64,000 nucleotides of DNA. Origin: Bifidobacteriaceae bacterium (GTDB taxonomy: Bacteria > Actinomycetota > Actinomycetes > Actinomycetales > WQXJ01). Below, piece after piece: positions 63,183-64,000 of this stretch. The notes beneath the pieces are model-generated. The model did no database searches and was not told the origin of the DNA. It saw only the letters and a program-made list of their open reading frames with translations. Positions within the stretch are counted from its first letter, which is position 1; each line of letters begins with the position of its first letter. Position numbers and translations under genes: made by a program. The DNA lies in the NCBI GenBank assembly GCA_031272885.1, contig JAISSX010000036.1, positions 1-64,000 of the forward strand. Direction: 5' to 3'.

Positions 63183-63923
63183 ATGACGATTCAACAACAA
63201 CCCACGCAGCCGTTGGTGGTGGTGGAGAAGTCGAAGCGGCGCCGCGCCGCCGGCATCATCGCCGCCTCGGCCATGGGCCTGGCCCTGGTGACCGGCGCGA
63301 CCATCGCCGCCTTCCAAGACACCGAATGGGTCAAGCCCGGTGACGGCAACGGCTACACCGCCGCCCGCTTCAACCTGCAGATTGCCCAAGGCATCGACGA
63401 ATACGACCTGACCACCACCTCGACCAACTGGCAGGACACGGCCCGCGTGGCGGGCGTGCCGGATGGCCCGCACGAAGAGGCCGCCGCCGTGGTGGCCCCG
63501 CTCGAACTGGGCGAGGCCGATGCCCTGGTGCCGGACGTGTTCCGCAACACCACCTTCTACCTGTTGAACGACGGCACCTCGAATCAGAGCCTGACGTTCA
63601 AGATGGTGGACGCCATGTCCAGCCCCACCACCGCCCAGGCGACCCTGCGGGACAACCTGGTCTTCCAGGTCAAGGTGACCAAAGTCCAGCGCAGCGGTGA
63701 CATCGTGAGCGGCTGGGATTCGGGGCAAACCTTCCCGAGCAACGGCACCTACAGCTGGAGCCAGGCCGCCTCCGGCCAGCAGATCGTGGTGACGGCTGAG
63801 CCGAAGGCCGTCTACAAGGTCGAGGTCCTGGCCTCTATCACCGAAGCCGGTGCGAAGGCGACCAACGTGCCCGGCACCACGGTGGACGTGCTCGTCTCCA
63901 CGGTGGCTACGCCCACCGCCTGA
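63183..63923 (+). CDS. SipW-type signal exported protein, paralogue 3
   Basis: A 246-residue protein: cytosolic start with KSKRRRAAG, hydrophobic helix, then AAFQDTEW and YTAARFNLQIAQGI, followed by NWQDTA. AAFQDTE is the closest of the three to the classical TasA/SipW motif. RBS is TAGGAG. The dedicated signal peptidase expected for such cargo is not in the window. Confidence 0.77.
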   Translation: MTIQQQPTQPLVVVEKSKRRRAAGIIAASAMGLALVTGATIAAFQDTEWVKPGDGNGYTAARFNLQIAQGIDEYDLTTTSTNWQDTARVAGVPDGPHEEAAAVVAPLELGEADALVPDVFRNTTFYLLNDGTSNQSLTFKMVDAMSSPTTAQATLRDNLVFQVKVTKVQRSGDIVSGWDSGQTFPSNGTYSWSQAASGQQIVVTAEPKAVYKVEVLASITEAGAKATNVPGTTVDVLVSTVATPTA

Positions 63924-63934
63924 CGGGCAACAGC

Positions 63935-63964
63935 GAGTGGGCACACCGGGGGGAGTGCCCGCTC
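63935..63964 (+). terminator. Hairpin after the third SipW-type gene
   Basis: GAGTGGGCAC pairs with GTGCCCGCTC (one G-T pair) around a ten-base loop, followed by ATCCCT. Likely terminator of the exported-protein cluster. Confidence 0.5.
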
Positions 63965-64000
63965 ATCCCTGATGGCGGCCCGGCCCTGCGGCTCTCACCC

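Overview
The window is high-GC DNA (about two thirds G+C by eye) and reads as Actinomycetota. Supporting marks are a GlgE/GlgB/GlgP alpha-glucan cluster, adjacent Scy/FilP-like coiled-coil genes, PspC-type sensor genes, many GTG starts, and start codons lying 6-7 bases after a TANNNT -10 box (leaderless mRNAs). No rRNA, tRNA, integrase or transposase gene was seen. Order and genus cannot be fixed from the sequence alone.

Layout. 1-5.2 kb: degenerate repeats, an alpha-hydroxy-acid dehydrogenase relative lacking its catalytic His, a toxin-antitoxin pair, a secreted FG-GAP/VCBS protein and a LysR regulator. 5.1-15.4 kb: a lipoprotein, two CrcB/FluC halves, a nuclease-fold protein, a YbjN protein, a cell-wall amidase, PcrA helicase, a zinc-ribbon membrane protein, an Ig-like lipoprotein and an MFS exporter. 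15.4-20.8 kb: a DUF4291 gene, then a PspC-containing two-component system divergent from a PspC membrane protein. 20.9-28.3 kb: a large palindrome/tandem-repeat block, then glgP divergent from glgE, then glgB between two copies of one palindromic repeat. 28.3-36.7 kb: a thioredoxin/lipoprotein/giant-tail membrane-protein operon facing two coiled-coil cytoskeleton-like genes. 36.8-41.3 kb: dapA, RNase J, a zinc-binding small protein and two alpha/beta hydrolases in a tight run. 41.4-43.1 kb: YefM/YoeB and VapBC modules and palindromic repeats.

The most interesting block is 43.1-59.3 kb. It encodes the L-ascorbate-6-phosphate enzymes UlaG, UlaD and UlaE. Instead of the usual UlaABC phosphotransferase it has a complete peptide-type ABC importer, a PfkB sugar kinase and a SorC regulator, arranged around one divergent control region near 53.4 kb. 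The block also holds the decayed remains of a second importer (truncated permease and truncated binding lipoprotein) around an esterase. Same-orientation copies of a 127-132 bp repeat bound it on both sides. I infer a PTS-independent, possibly mobile, ascorbate-utilisation island.

59.4-64 kb: four consecutive exported proteins. The last three share a TasA/camelysin-like (SipW-type) signal region and the first is an RCC1-repeat protein with a similar signal, so together they suggest a surface fibre or matrix system that may continue past the window end.

Three features cut across the window. Palindromic operators sit at all three toxin-antitoxin promoters. The TANNNT-N6/7-start arrangement recurs. 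The decamer GTGCCCGATG (either strand) is strongly over-represented, mostly in linkers and gaps.
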